Origin: Dryomyza anilis | Taxonomy: Eukaryota; Arthropoda; Insecta; Diptera; Dryomyzidae | Reading direction: 5' to 3' | Assembly (NCBI GenBank): GCA_951804985.1 | Contig: OX638130.1 | Coordinates: forward strand, 32,960,554-33,024,553 | Length of the DNA: 64,000 bases | Shown: in pieces, positions 11,057-24,682 of the stretch | How the letters are laid out: each line of letters opens with the position of its first letter | How positions within the stretch are numbered: the stretch's first letter is position 1 | Translations under genes and position numbers: made by a program | The notes under the pieces: generated by a model | The model's input: the letters and a program-made list of their open reading frames with translations, nothing else | What the model was told of the DNA's origin: nothing | Database searches by the model: none

Positions 11057-11833
11057 TGATTTCGTCTCCGTACGTACGCCACCTTGTTTATTGCATCATG
11101 TTCGTGACGGCTAGACAACAGAGAAACACAGGCAAATCAGCCGTGACTTGATTTGAATAACCAGAAACCAAGAACTACGCAGGAACACAGGCGAATCAAC
11201 TGAGACTTGATGCGAAGAGACTAAGGAATTACACAGGCGAATTGACTGAAATTTGATTCAAACATCGAAATACATAAGAACTACACAGGAACACAGGCGG
11301 ATCGACCAAAACTGATTCAAACAACGAGAGACAAAAGAATGTGGATAACAACGAATTTTTCAAAAACCCCCCTTCACTTCGCTGCGATGCAATAAAATAA
11401 ATATGCGAAATTAATTATAATTAAATGTTCCGTGTAAATAAATGCTAAATAAATAAGTAATAAACTTAATTAATTTTAAAAAAAAATATGTGTTTGTACT
11501 CGATTAATGTTGATTATAACTATTTTACCATTAAATGTATTTTTCAATATTTTGTGTTTAAAAGTTTGTTTGAAAAAAAATAAAATATATATTTATAAAA
11601 AATTTTGTTTTGTATACTTGTTAAACATAATACTTTGATATATTGAAACTTAGGAACTATAGTTGGAAGAATTATATTATATTGCAATATATTACTGTAA
11701 AATTATTCTGTGAAAGTATTTTGTTTCGAAAAATACAAAAATATAAATTTATCAGGTAGGAATTTCATGTTGAATATTATATTTTATGTGCACTGGACAT
11801 CTAGCTATTGAATTCAGAATATATTTATTTCCA

Positions 11834-12165
11834 GCCGCGGTGGCTCAGTGCAGTGGCTCAGTGGTTAGTGCGTTGGACTGCGAGCCGAAAGTTCCCCGGT
11901 TCAAGCCTGGACTGGGGCTTACAACATCTTTTCATAGAAACATTTTTCTATACCGCGCTACCTCCCGGCAGTAAATGGCAAACCTACGATAGTAAAACCT
12001 TGCCTATGAAAAGCTCTCACCCGCCGTTCGGATTCGGCAATAAACTGTAGGTCCCACCACATTGAGTACAAATATAACTCGCACAGCTCAGAATGGTTAG
12101 AGAGCTTAGCCTAAGTTCTTATAGGACTGTAGCGCCAAACTATTATATATTATTATTTATTTCCA
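11834..12165 (+). mobile_element. tRNA-derived SINE, copy 3
   Basis: Full head with box B GGTTCAAGCCTGG, body and tail. It sits in the left palindrome arm and is mirrored at 21030-21352. Confidence 0.75.
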
Positions 12166-12485
12166 AATCGTTAGCGCTTTTTTTCCATTAAAATATTCAA
12201 ATTTAAAAATCTTTTAAAATTCTGGATTTTGCGAAAAAAAATAATCATATTTTTAAAAATTTCAATGCATTTCGTACCATTTCACAAAAATAACTTTTTT
12301 TTTCACATAAATGTATGAGATATTCACTTTTATGATAATTCAGAATTTTTATAGTCGAAAATAGAAAATCGGAGACGTAACCTCTAAACATCAACGAATT
12401 TCCAAAAAAATTGGTTGTGTGCTTTTTCCACCATTTGTGATAATAAGGTGATCAGTCCCGTCAACTTATTGTTTTTTGCATCTCC

Positions 12486-12619
<134 letters not shown>

Positions 12620-13062
12620 CGAAAAATCCAAAAGTGCGCCTTTTTGGGGGGAACCCCCCACTCACCATGTATCTACGCTTGAAATATATATATATTTTTG
12701 GGCTTAAAATGATCCCAATAACAAGCCTTTGGAATGTTTATAGTTTAAAATAAAATATATGAACCGAAAGAGCTAAGATCGTGGACAAATAAAAAAAAGG
12801 TCTCCGTTATTTGTCTACTTTGTTTACTTTATTTTGTTTATCATTTACTTGCCAAAAATGATGCACAACAAATTGGTAAACATACTAGCCCGTAACTATA
12901 GTTACAATTAACTTGGTGCTTGAATTTAATTACGACTTTTATTTCCTAGGAAAATAAATGTCTAAAAGCCATACATTAAAATAAACTCCACTTTAAAAAT
13001 GACTATAGTTACGCGCCACTATGTTTTAAATTAAGTTAATATCCAGAATACAATAAAAAAAT

Positions 13063-13284
13063 ATGATTTCACTTATATTAATAACATTTTTGGTGTATCA
13101 TTTTAGACAAGTAATAATAGTTTTAACACAACTTGAAAGAAGTGGCGGGTTTAGCATTGCCCACCGTTTGACACATAGATTAGCAAACTCTCGAAGTCTT
13201 CATGATTGGGGTCCACCTGGTGCAACACATTGTCCTCCAATTGAGAACGTAGACGGATTACATGCGCCACGTTTAATAACATAA
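13063..13284 (+). CDS. Putative short secreted or membrane-anchored peptide ORF (unrecognised)
   Basis: A 73-codon frame from ATG to TAA. The first about 17 residues are hydrophobic with few charges (MISLILITFLVYHF...), resembling a signal peptide or anchor. The rest is of mixed composition with His, Arg, Pro and one Cys. It lies in a 355-bp segment (about 12944-13298) that is absent from the otherwise similar unit at 6590. The segment is flanked by TATTT on both sides, so it was either inserted or lost through that 5-bp repeat. The right-arm copy (19927-20148) translates identically. I do not recognise a family. No intron, promoter or poly(A) signal assigns it to a gene with confidence, and a chance ORF is possible. 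Confidence 0.3.
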   Translation: MISLILITFLVYHFRQVIIVLTQLERSGGFSIAHRLTHRLANSRSLHDWGPPGATHCPPIENVDGLHAPRLIT

Positions 13285-13569
13285 TTTATTTCATGTATTT
13301 ATAAATTCAATAGTAATATTTATAAGCATAAATTATCATGTACTAACTATTAAATCTTTAAGAAATGCATTTAATATACCGTTGTGCTCATTTTTGTTGG
13401 AAACTATTTTCGTTCAGTTTATTATTTTAAAATAGTTTTAAGATAAAGGTTCCTGTTTGCAAACTAACTATTTTTTTAGGTATTCATGCATATTTTGTGA
13501 AATTCAAAATTGATGATTATATCCAAGGATTGGAATGTAAACGAATAACGGTTTCAATTTCGATTTTCT

Positions 13570-13810
13570 TCCTCGTATCGGTTTAAAGTTGTTTAAACGA
13601 AACGTGTGACCTAGGTGCGCACACTGAACTCTTCGTGACGGTTAGATGTAGTGACCGACGACGAGTAAACGCAGCACAGTTGACTCTCGCGAGAATGCGT
13701 ATAGAGAGTGAGAGCCAGATGCCGCGCACTGAACTGTTCGTGACCATGGCCTGAACAGAGTACATGCGGCGAACAAAAAACAACAACAAATGCCGCACGG
13801 CAAATTAAAA
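13570..13810. repeat. GC-richer repeat block, left-arm copy
   Basis: Copy of the block at 6840-7085 in the next composite unit. It shares the CACTGAACTCTTCGTGACGG repeat and differs by a few bases. Confidence 0.55.
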
Positions 13811-13892
13811 CCAGTTGGGAAGGTTAGATCACATGGGAAATTTTAAAGTAGGTGTAATTATGATAGTTAGGATTATCAAAATTATAGTCGGT

Positions 13893-14503
13893 CTAAGCCG
13901 ACTATAAATACCCTACACATATGTGTGGTTACCATTCAAAGTGATATATAGGTCACCAGAGTATACGAATCCTGAAAATAACTACAAACATTCAATCGCT
14001 GAAGAATTTCCATTCATTTGATACCCATATTTACAAATGTGTAGGTATACCGAATTTCGATTTTTTTTTGTGAACCACAAGTCTTTTCGCCGGAAAACAT
14101 TATTATCATGTATTTGAGCATGATGTCAATATATATTTGACCAAAAAAGTTTACCTAAGCACGTATACATAAAAATTGATCTTTATACGTACATTTTATA
14201 TGAGGTATTTGAATATAAGTGGTCGGATCATAGGTCACAATGGACCGATCTCGCACATACAGCGTAGGTATATTAGTAATCTAAGTTATAAGTTTCATTT
14301 ATCTAGCTCTTCAATTTTAAAAGTAGTAGGGATTTCAACAGACAGACGGACAGACAGACAGACGGACATCGCTAACGACTCAGGAGGTCATGCTGATCAA
14401 GAATATATATACTTTTCCATACCGGAGATGCTTCCTTCTGGGTGTTACAAACGGCGTACCAAACTGAATATACCCTTTCACTCTTAGTGTAGGGTATAAA
14501 TAT
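13893..14503 (+). mobile_element. Short interspersed element with TATACCCTACAC ends and GACAGACGGACA microsatellite
   Basis: Inverted ends ATAAATACCCTACACATATG at the left and the complement of TTTATACCCTACACTAAGAG at the right. Near the 3' end is a (GACAGACG)n-like microsatellite followed by CATGCTGATCAAGAATATATATAC and a CTTCCTTCTGGGTGTTAC block. This arrangement resembles the non-coding interspersed elements of flies that carry a GTCY microsatellite (mini-me / DINE-1-like). That link is from memory of the family, not a search. No protein is encoded. Confidence 0.6.
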
Positions 14504-15271
14504 GATTTCGTCTCCATACGTACGCCACCTTGTTTATTGCATCATGTTCGTGACGGCTAGACAACAGAGAAACACAGGCAAATCAGCCGTGACTTGATTT
14601 GAATAACCAGAAACCAAGAACTACGCAGGAACACAGGCGAATCAACTGAGACTTGATGCGAAGAGACTAAGGAATTACACAGGCGAATTGACTGAAATTT
14701 GATTCAAACATCGAAATACATAAGAACTACACAGGAACACGGGCGGATCGACCAAAACTGATTCAAACAACGAGAGACAAAAGAGTGTGGATAACAACGA
14801 ATTTTTCACTTCGCTGCGATGCAATAAAATAAATATGCGAAGTTTAAATTAATTATAATTAAATGTTCCGTGTAAATAAATGCTAAATAAATAAGTAATA
14901 AACTTAATTAATTTTTAAAAAAATATGTGTTTGTACTCGATTAATGTTGATTATAACTATTTTACCATTAAATGTATTTTTCAATATTTTGTGTTTAAAA
15001 GTTTGTTTGAAAAAAAAATAAAATATATATTTATAAAAAAATTTAATTTGTATACTTGTTAAAAATAATACTTTGATATATTGAAATTTAGGAACTATAG
15101 TTGGAATAATTATATTATATTACAATATATTACTGTAAAATTATTCTGTGAAAGTATTTTGATTCGAAAAATACAAATATATAAATTTATCAGGTAGGAA
15201 TTTCATGTTGAATATTATCTTTTATGCGCACTGGACATCTAGCTATTGAATTCAGAATAGATTTATTTCCA

Positions 15272-15570
15272 GCCGCGGTGGCTCAGTGCGTGGCTCAGTG
15301 GTTAGTTCGTTGGACTGCGAGCCGAAAGTCATCTTTTCATAGAAACATTTTTCTATACCGCGCTACCTCTCGGCAGTAAATGGCAAACCTACGATAGTAA
15401 AACCTTGCCTATGAAAAGCTCTCACCCGCCGTTCGGATTCGGCAATAAACTGTAGGTCCCACCACTTTGAGTACAAATATAACACGCACAGCTCAAAATG
15501 GTTAGAGAGCTTAGCCTAAGTTCTTATAGGACTGTAGCGCCAAACTATTATATATTATTATTTATTTCCA
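15272..15570 (+). mobile_element. SINE copy 4, box B deleted
   Basis: The head runs GGACTGCGAGCCGAAAGT and then jumps directly to CATCTTTTCATAG. The segment that carries box B in the other copies is missing, so polymerase III activity is not expected. The same deletion is present in the mirrored copy (17640-17934) and the third copy (24007-24300), showing that all three derive from one template. Confidence 0.75.
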
Positions 15571-15881
15571 AATCGTTAGAGCTTTTTTCCATTAAAATAT
15601 TTAAATTTAAAAATCTTTTAAAATTTTGGATTTCGCGAAAAAAATAATCATATTTTTAAAAATTTCAATGCATTTCGTACCATTTCACAAAAATAACTTT
15701 TTTTTTCGCATAAATGTATGAGATATTCACTTTTATGATAATTCAGAATTTTTTATAGTCGAAAATAGAAAATCGGAGACGTAAACATCAACGAATTTCC
15801 AAAAAAATTGGTTGTTTGCTTTTTCCACCATTTGTGATAATATGGTGATCAGTCCCGTCAACTTATTTTTTTTGCATCTCC

Positions 15882-15885
<4 letters not shown>

Positions 15886-15934
<49 letters not shown>

Positions 15935-15935
15935 G
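15886..15935. repeat. (TA)n microsatellite
   Basis: Short TA run after CATCTCCCTAATATAT. The partner tracts at 17267-17322 and 24617-24681 differ in length. Confidence 0.95.
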
Positions 15936-16530
15936 GGTGATGAGTGGGGGATTCCCCCCAAATAGTCGCACTTGAGTTTTTCGACTAACATAATTTTTTT
16001 ATTATATGCACTGCGCGCCACTTTTAAATTAATTTGAAGAATGGACTTCTAAAATAATAATAAATATTGGCACTCTTAAATGTGTTGTACTAAAATTTTC
16101 AAAAATCCATGGTTTACTGTGTTTTTCAGCATTAATTTGAACTGGCCTTATTCAAGTGGAGCAAAATTTTGCTGTATTTTACTGAGTTTTTTTTTTAAAT
16201 TAAAAAACTGGCCTTATTCAAGTGGAGCGCAGTGTATTATAAATATTATATTATAAATATTTGGTGCTCTTTTAAAAAAGCGCAAAACTTTCAAAAAAAG
16301 AAAAAATAAAAAAATTGTCTCATTTTCTGACTGGAAAAAAAAATTAAAAAATGCGCATAGTATCCTTTTAAAAGAGCGCAAAAAAAATATAGCGAAAGGA
16401 GCAAAATATAAAAAAAGCACAAAATGTAAAAATGCGCCATTATTCAGAATTTTGCGCCTTTTTAAAAGAGCGCCCAATATAGAGATTCTGAAGAATATAC
16501 AATTTGAGTTTTAAATATTCATATATACAT

Positions 16531-16670
<140 letters not shown>

Positions 16671-17264
16671 ATGTATATATGAATATTTAAAACTCAAATT
16701 GTATATTCTTCAGAATCTCTATATTGGGCGCTCTTTTAAAAAGGCGCAAAATTCTGAATAATGGCGCATTTTTACATTTTGTGCTTTTTTTATATTTTGC
16801 TCCTTTCGCTATATTTTTTTTGCGCTCTTTTAAAAGGATACTATGCGCATTTTTTAATTTTTTTTTCCAGTCAGAAAATGAGACAATTTTTTTATTTTTT
16901 CTTTTTTTGGAAGTTTTGCGCTTTTTTAAAAGAGCACCAAATATTTATAATATAATATTTATAATACACTGCGCTCCACTTGAATAAGGCCAGTTTTTTA
17001 ATTTAAAAAAAAAACTCAGTAAAATACAGCAAAATTTTGCTCCACTTGAATAAGGCCAGTTCAAATTAATGCTGAAAAACACAGTAAACCATGGATTTTT
17101 GAAAATTTTAGTACAACACATTTAAGAGTGCCAATATTTATTATTATTTTAGAAGTCCATTCTTCAAATTAATTTAAAAGTGGCGCGCAGTGCATATAAT
17201 AAAAAAATTATGTTAGTCGAAAAACTCAAGTGCGACTATTTGGGGGGAATCCCCCACTCATCAC

Positions 17265-17266
<2 letters not shown>

Positions 17267-17322
<56 letters not shown>
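17267..17322. repeat. (TA)n microsatellite, right arm
   Basis: TA run mirrored from 15886-15935. It lacks the GTATATAT interruption of that copy. Confidence 0.9.
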
Positions 17323-17325
<3 letters not shown>

Positions 17326-17639
17326 GGAGATGCAAAAAAAATAAGTTGACGGGACTGATCACCATATTATCACAAATGGTGGAAAAAGCAAACAACCAAT
17401 TTTTTTGGAAATTCGTTGATGTTTACGTCTCCGATTTTCTATTTTCGACTATAAAAAATTCTGAATTATCATAAAAGTGAATATCTCATACATTTATGCG
17501 AAAAAAAAAGTTATTTTTGTGAAATGGTACGAAATGCATTGAAATTTTTAAAAATATGATTATTTTTTTCGCGAAATCCAAAATTTTAAAAGATTTTTAA
17601 ATTTAAATATTTTAATGGAAAAAAGCTCTAACGATTTGG

Positions 17640-17934
17640 AAATAAATAATAATATATAATAGTTTGGCGCTACAGTCCTATAAGAACTTAGGCTAAGCTC
17701 TCTAACCATTTTGAGCTGTGCGTGTTATATTTGTACTCAAAGTGGTGGGACCTACAGTTTATTGCCGAATCCGAACGGCGGGTGAGAGCTTTTCATAGGC
17801 AAGGTTTTACTATCGTAGGTTTGCCATTTACTGCCGAGAGGTAGCGCGGTATAGAAAAATGTTTCTATGAAAAGATGACTTTCGGCTCGCAGTCCAACGA
17901 ACTAACCACTGAGCCACGCACTGAGCCACCGCGG
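17640..17934 (-). mobile_element. SINE copy 5, box B deleted, right palindrome arm
   Basis: Reverse-complement partner of the 15272 copy in the right arm, with the same box B deletion. Confidence 0.75.
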
Positions 17935-18707
17935 CTGGAAATAAATCTATTCTGAATTCAATAGCTAGATGTCCAGTGCGCATAAAAGATAATATTCAAC
18001 ATGAAATTCCTACCTGATAAATTTATATTTTTGTATTTTTCGAATCAAAATACTTTCACAGAATAATTTTACAGTAATATATTGTAATATAATATAATTA
18101 TTCCAACTATAGTTCCTAAATTTCAATATATCAAAGTATTATTTTTAACAAGTATACAAATTAAATTTTTTTATAAATATATATTTTATTTTTTTTTCAA
18201 ACAAACTTTTAAACACAAAATATTGAAAAATACATTTAATGGTAAAATAGTTATAATCAACATTAATCGAGTACAAACACATATTTTTTTAAAAATTAAT
18301 TAAGTTTATTACTTATTTATTTAGCATTTATTTACACGGAACATTTAATTATAATTAATTTAAACTTCGCATATTTATTTTATTGCATCGCAGCGAAGTG
18401 AAAAATTCGTTGTTATCCACACTCTTTTGTCTCTCGTTGTTTGAATCAGTTTTGGTCGATCCGCCCGTGTTCCTGTGTAGTTCTTATGTATTTCGATGTT
18501 TGAATCAAATTTCAGTCAATTCGCCTGTGTAATTCCTTAGTCTCTTCGCATCAAGTCTCAGTTGATTCGCCTGTGTTCCTGCGTAGTTCTTGGTTTCTGG
18601 TTATTCAAATCAAGTCACGGCTGATTTGCCTGTGTTTCTCTGTTGTCTAGCCGTCACGAACATGATGCAATAAACAAGGTGGCGTACGTATGGAGACGAA
18701 ATCATAT

Positions 18708-19325
18708 TTATACCCTACACTAAGAGTGAAAGGGTATATTCAGTTTGGTACGCCGTTTGTAACACCCAGAAGGAAGCATCTCCGGTATGGAAAAGTATAT
18801 ATATTCTTGATCAGCATGACCTCCTGAGTCGTTAGCGATGTCCGTCTGTCTGTCTGTCTGTCCGTCTGTCTGTTGAAATCCCTACTACTTTTAAAATTGA
18901 AGAGCTAGATAAATGAAACTTATAACTTAGATTACTAATATACCTACGCTGTATGTGCGAGATCGGTCCATTGTGACCTATGATCCGACCACTTATATTC
19001 AAATACCTCATATAAAATGTACGTATAAAGATCAATTTTTATGTATACGTGCTTAGGTAAACTTTTTTGGTCAAATATATATTGACATCATGCTCAAATA
19101 CATGATAATAATGTTTTCCGGCGAAAAGACTTGTGGTTCACAAAAAAAAATCGAAATTCGGTATACCTACACATTTGTAAATATGGGTATCAAATGAATG
19201 GAAATTCTTCAGCGATTGAATGTTTGTAGTTATTTTCAGGATTCGTATACCCTGGTGACCTATATATCACTTTGAATGGTAACCACACATATGTGTAGGG
19301 TATTTATAGTCGGCTTAGACCGACT
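18708..19325 (-). mobile_element. Short interspersed element, right-arm copy
   Basis: Reverse-complement partner of 13893-14503, complete with the GTCTGTCTGTCC microsatellite. It differs in one or two bases (for example CCCTGGTGACC against an arm variant with CTCTGGTGACC). Confidence 0.6.
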
Positions 19326-19404
19326 ATAATTTTGATAATCCTAACTATCATAATTACACCTACTTTAAAATTTCCCATGTGATCTAACCTTCCCAACTGG
19401 TTTT

Positions 19405-19640
19405 AATTTGCCGTGCGGCATTTGTTGTTGTTTTTTGTTCGCCGCATGTACTCTGTTCAGGCCATGGTCACGAACAGTTCAGTGCGCGGCATCTGGCTCT
19501 CACTCTCTATACGCATTCTCGCGAGAGTCAACTGTGCTGCGTTTACTCGTCGTCGGTCACTACATCTAACCGTCACGAAGAGTTCAGTGTGCGCACCTAG
19601 GTCACACGTTTCGTTTAAACAACTTTAAACCGATACGAGG
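19405..19640. repeat. GC-richer repeat block, right-arm copy (inverted)
   Basis: Reverse complement of 13570-13810 in the right arm of the palindrome. Confidence 0.55.
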
Positions 19641-19926
19641 AAGAAAATCGAAATTGAAACCGTTATTCGTTTACATTCCAATCCTTGGATATAATCATCA
19701 ATTTTGAAGTTCACAAAATATGCATGAATACCTAAAAAAATAGTTAGTTTGCAAACAGGAACCTTTATCTTAAAACTATTTTAAAATAATAAACTGAACG
19801 AAAATAGTTTCCAACAAAAATGAGCACAACGGTATATTAAATGCATTTCTTAAAGATTTAATAGTTAGTACATGATAATTTATGCTTATAAATATTACTA
19901 TTGAATTTATAAATACATGAAATAAA

Positions 19927-20148
19927 TTATGTTATTAAACGTGGCGCATGTAATCCGTCTACGTTCTCAATTGGAGGACAATGTGTTGCACCAGGTGGAC
20001 CCCAATCATGAAGACTTCGAGAGTTTGCTAATCTATGTGTCAAACGGTGGGCAATGCTAAACCCGCCACTTCTTTCAAGTTGTGTTAAAACTATTATTAC
20101 TTGTCTAAAATGATACACCAAAAATGTTATTAATATAAGTGAAATCAT
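19927..20148 (-). CDS. Mirrored copy of putative short secreted peptide ORF
   Basis: Same 73-residue translation as 13063-13284, in the right palindrome arm. Identity here mostly reflects the recent duplication and is not independent evidence of coding. Confidence 0.3.
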   Translation of the reverse strand: MISLILITFLVYHFRQVIIVLTQLERSGGFSIAHRLTHRLANSRSLHDWGPPGATHCPPIENVDGLHAPRLIT

Positions 20149-20624
20149 ATTTTTTTATTGTATTCTGGATATTAACTTAATTTAAAACATAGTGGCGCGT
20201 AACTATAGTCATTTTTAAAGTGGAGTTTATTTTAATGTATGGCTTTTAGACATTTATTTTCCTAGGAAATAAAAGTCGTAATTAAATTCAAGCACCAAGT
20301 TAATTGTAACTATAGTTACGGGCTAGTATGTTTACCAATTTGTTGTGCATCATTTTTGGCAAGTAAATGATAAACAAAATAAAGTAAACAAAGTAGACAA
20401 ATAACGGAGACCTTTTTTTTATTTGTCCACGATCTTAGCTCTTTCGGTTCATATATTTTATTTTAAACTATAAACATTCCAAAGGCTTGTTATTGGGATC
20501 ATTTTAAGCCCAAAAATGCAAAATCACTTTAAGTTAAAAAAAATATATATATATATTTCAAGCGTAGATACATGGTGAGTGGGGGGTTCCCCCCAAAAAG
20601 GCGCACTTTTGGATTTTTCGATTG

Positions 20625-20625
20625 T

Positions 20626-20697
<72 letters not shown>
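20625..20697. repeat. (TA)n microsatellite, right arm
   Basis: TA run with a TATAATAT interruption, the counterpart of 12489-12616 but only about half its length. Confidence 0.9.
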
Positions 20698-20699
<2 letters not shown>

Positions 20700-21029
20700 G
20701 GAGATGCAAAAAACAATAAGTTGACGGGACTGATCACCTTATTATCACAAATGGTGGAAAAAGCACACAACCAATTTTTTTGGAAATTCGTTGATGTTTA
20801 GAGGTTACGTCTCCGATTTTCTATTTTCGACTATAAAAATTCTGAATTATCATAAAAGTGAATATCTCATACATTTATGTGAAAAAAAAAGTTATTTTTG
20901 TGAAATGGTACGAAATGCATTGAAATTTTTAAAAATATGATTATTTTTTTTCGCAAAATCCAGAATTTTAAAAGATTTTTAAATTTGAATATTTTAATGG
21001 AAAAAAGCGCTAACGATTTGGAAATAAAT

Positions 21030-21352
21030 AATAATATATAATAGTTTGGCGCTACAGTCCTATAAGAACTTAGGCTAAGCTCTCTAACCATTCTGAGCTG
21101 TGCGAGTTATATTTGTACTCAATGTGGTGGGACCTACAGTTTATTGCCGAATCCGAACGGCGGGTGAGAGCTTTTCATAGGCAAGGTTTTACTATCGTAG
21201 GTTTGCCATTTACTGCCGGGAGGTAGCGCGGTATAGAAAAATGTTTCTATGAAAAGATGTTGTAAGCCCCAGTCCAGGCTTGAACCGGGGAACTTTCGGC
21301 TCGCAGTCCATCGCACTAACCACTGAGCCACTGCACTGAGCCACCGCGGCTG
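21030..21352 (-). mobile_element. SINE copy 6, right palindrome arm
   Basis: Reverse-complement partner of the 11834 copy. A few single-base differences, for example CGATGG against CGTTGG in the anticodon-like region, show that the arms are not strictly identical. Confidence 0.75.
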
Positions 21353-22164
21353 GAAATAAATATATTCTGAATTCAATAGCTAGATGTCCAGTGCACATAA
21401 AATATAATATTCAACATGAAATTCCTACCTGATAAATTTATATTTTTGTATTTTTCGAATCAAAATACTTTCACAGAATAATTTTACAGTAATATATTGC
21501 AATATAATATAATTCTTCCAACTATAGTTCCTAAGTTTCAATATATCAAAGTATTATGTTTAACAAGTATACAAAACAAAATTTTTTATAAATATATATT
21601 TTATTTTTTTTCAAACAAACTTTTAAACACAAAATATTGAAAAATACATTTAATGGTAAAATAGTTATAATCAACATTAATCGAGTACAAACACATATTT
21701 TTTTTTAAAATTAATTAAGTTTATTACTTATTTATTTAGCATTTATTTACACGGAACATTTAATTATAATTAATTTCGCATATTTATTTTATTGCATCGC
21801 AGCGAAGTGAAGGGGGGTTTTTGAAAAATTCGTTGTTATCCACATTCTTTTGTCTCTCGTTGTTTGAATCAGTTTTGGTCGATCCGCCTGTGTTCCTGTG
21901 TAGTTCTTATGTATTTCGATGTTTGAATCAAATTTCAGTCAATTCGCCTGTGTAATTCCTTAGTCTCTTCGCATCAAGTCTCAGTTGATTCGCCTGTGTT
22001 CCTGCGTAGTTCTTGGTTTCTGGTTATTCAAATCAAGTCACGGCTGATTTGCCTGTGTTTCTCTGTTGTCTAGCCGTCACGAACATGATGCAATAAACAA
22101 GGTGGCGTACGTACGGAGACGAAATCATATTTATACCCTACACTAAGAGTGAAAGGGTATATTC

Positions 22165-23830
22165 ACAGTAGCGTCAACGCACTTATGGGGGACGGACGTG
22201 TCGTGTCGTCTCTTGTCTTTTTTAACGTGTTCCGTCCGTCGTTTAGTATAAATGTGTTTCAAAACTGTGTTTAATGTGCCCGCCCAACATAAGAAAAATA
22301 ACGAAATAAAACAAAATTAAATTAAAACACAAACTAATAGTAATTTACATAAAAAACTAAAAAGAAACACCAAATAAATAAAACAATAATAATTCAACAA
22401 CAACAACCACATAATAGAACCGGTTTCGCGCTGCCTGCTGAGTTGCCGCACTCGCTGTTTTTGCAATTGCCGACGCAAAGGGCTTTTCTATGCTCTTTGC
22501 TGCAATTGCACAGGTTTGTTGACGTATCCCCTCCCTCCCTCATCCTACTCCACGCTACTAGCGCGCACGGTTGAGGCTGCAGTGAGTGCGTAATCTATGC
22601 TGTGGTGAAGGCATAACACTCATCACGGCTTGACTTACGCTCTCATTTGTTTGTTTCAACTGCTGCGCCTTGGTAGTATGTATGTCTGTTTTGAAGTTGC
22701 CCAGTAGAAAAAATGTCGCAAAAATTTCGCATAGATTTTTGCAACATTCGTGGGCTAAGGGCGAACTTTTTCTCGGTATATGCGTATGTGTCCATCCATA
22801 GGCCACAAATAATGGCACTAGGTGAGACCCAGGTTAATGAGGGTGCAGATCCACTGGATTTTCATATACCTGGTTATCACCTATTGCCATTATTCTCTGC
22901 CCATAGGGGCCTTGCTCTTTTTATCCGAAGTGACGTTGCGTATCAACTGCAGCAACAACATAGTGTGTCGGATAGCGAATTTAATACTATTTGGGTTAAA
23001 TTCAAAATACAAACACACATCATGCACTTGTGCTTTCTTTATAGGAGTCCGAATTTAGATAGGGTTTCCACCTGTAATAAGCTGGATGCCTTATTTGATT
23101 CGATCTCAAATATATTGGAGCAATTTCCAGGCTGTGAAATTGTTGTTGCCGGCGATTTTAATGTGCACAGCGCCACTTGGTTGAGCCACTCGGGTCTATC
23201 AACACAGGAGGGTTGTTATGTTGAGCTTTTTGCCGAGTGCAACCAACTCACTCAAATGGTGAAGGAGCCGACGTATATTCCACGCGTCGGCGGGCAAAGC
23301 CCAAAAGTCCTAGTCCTTTTTCTGACTTCACATCATGAAAAATATGATGTAAAAGTCCTTGCACCTTGGTAATTCCGACCACTGTACTGTTTCCGCTGAG
23401 TTTTCGTATTCTAGTTTATGTGCCTCTTCGATTAAAGCCCCGAAGAGGAATGTATGGCTTTACGAAAAAGCAAATTGGGTTGCGTTAAATGATTTTTTTC
23501 GCAACTTTAATTGGAAATTGTGTTTCGCTGACAGAGACATAAATGCTGCGGCTTTAATGGTACAAAATATTATTTTATTAGGTATGCGGTCCTTCATACC
23601 TTCTAAAAAAATTAGCATTAAACCTAAGGACCACTCTTGGTTTAATGAGACTTGCAGGATTGCAGTCAGGTCGAAAGAGGAAGCCTTTCAGACTTGGCGT
23701 TCTAACAAGAATGCTGATACTGAAAGACTTCGTATACAGGCTAGGAATCGCTGTAATGCCGTGATCTCGCGCGAAAAGTTTCTTCACGAACAAAACGCGC
23801 GCAAAAAGGTCCTACTCTATCACAGGGGTA
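22165..23830 (+). mobile_element. 5' part of LINE in right palindrome arm, truncated
   Basis: Mirror of the LINE 5' end: 5' UTR from about 22165, endonuclease frame 22713-23372 (CNIRGL, LGETQ, GDFN), then in another frame from 23359 the GNSDHC catalytic motif and the linker. The tryptophan codon that is TGA in the left copy is intact (TGG). The copy is cut at 23830 in the middle of the linker and joined to unrelated repeat sequence, so it lacks the reverse transcriptase. The translated frame running to 23931 therefore has about 33 chimeric C-terminal residues. Confidence 0.9.
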
Positions 23831-24006
23831 ATAGTTGGAATAATTATATTATATTACAATATATTACTGTAAAATTATTCTGTGAAAGTATTTTGATTCG
23901 AAAAATACAAAAATATAAATTTATCAGGTAGGAATTTCATGTTGAATATTATCTTTTATGCGCACTGGACATCTAGCTATTGAATTCAGAATAGATTTAT
24001 TTCCAG

Positions 24007-24300
24007 CCGCGGTGGCTCAGTGCGTGGCTCAGTGGTTAGTTCGTTGGACTGCGAGCCGAAAGTCATCTTTTCATAGAAACATTTTTCTATACCGCGCTAC
24101 CTCTCGGCAGTAAATGGCAAACCTACGATAGTAAAACCTTGCCTATGAAAAGCTCTCACCCGCCGTTCGGATTCGGCAATAAACTGTAGGTCCCACCACT
24201 TTGAGTACAAATATAACACGCACAGCTCAAAATGGTTAGAGAGCTTAGCCTAAGTTCTTATAGGACTGTAGCGCCAAACTATTATATATTATTATTTATT
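24007..24300 (+). mobile_element. SINE copy 7, box B deleted, third arm copy
   Basis: Direct copy of the 15272 SINE, carried by the duplicated segment that starts at 23831. It shares the diagnostic box B deletion. Confidence 0.75.
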
Positions 24301-24615
24301 TCCAAATCGTTAGAGCTTTTTTCCATTAAAATATTTAAATTTAAAAATCTTTTAAAATTTTGGATTTCGCGAAAAAAATAATCATATTTTTAAAAATTTC
24401 AATGCATTTCGTACCATTTCACAAAAATAACTTTTTTTTTCGCATAAATGTATGAGATATTCACTTTTATGATAATTCAGAATTTTTTATAGTCGAAAAT
24501 AGAAAATCGGAGACGTAAACATCAACGAATTTCCAAAAAAATTGGTTGTTTGCTTTTTCCACCATTTGTGATAATATGGTGATCAGTCCCGTCAACTTAT
24601 TTTTTTTGCATCTCC

Positions 24616-24616
<1 letters not shown>

Positions 24617-24681
<65 letters not shown>
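24617..24681. repeat. (TA)n microsatellite, third copy
   Basis: TA run in the third arm copy, about 15 bp longer than at 15886. Confidence 0.9.

Positions 24682-24682
<1 letters not shown>

Noticed and set aside
16214..16477. 87-codon Phe/Leu-rich frame repeated at 16724-16987 and 24960-25223
   Set aside because: It is low complexity, derived from A/T runs and GAGCGC motifs, and duplicated only as part of the arm. No gene signals.
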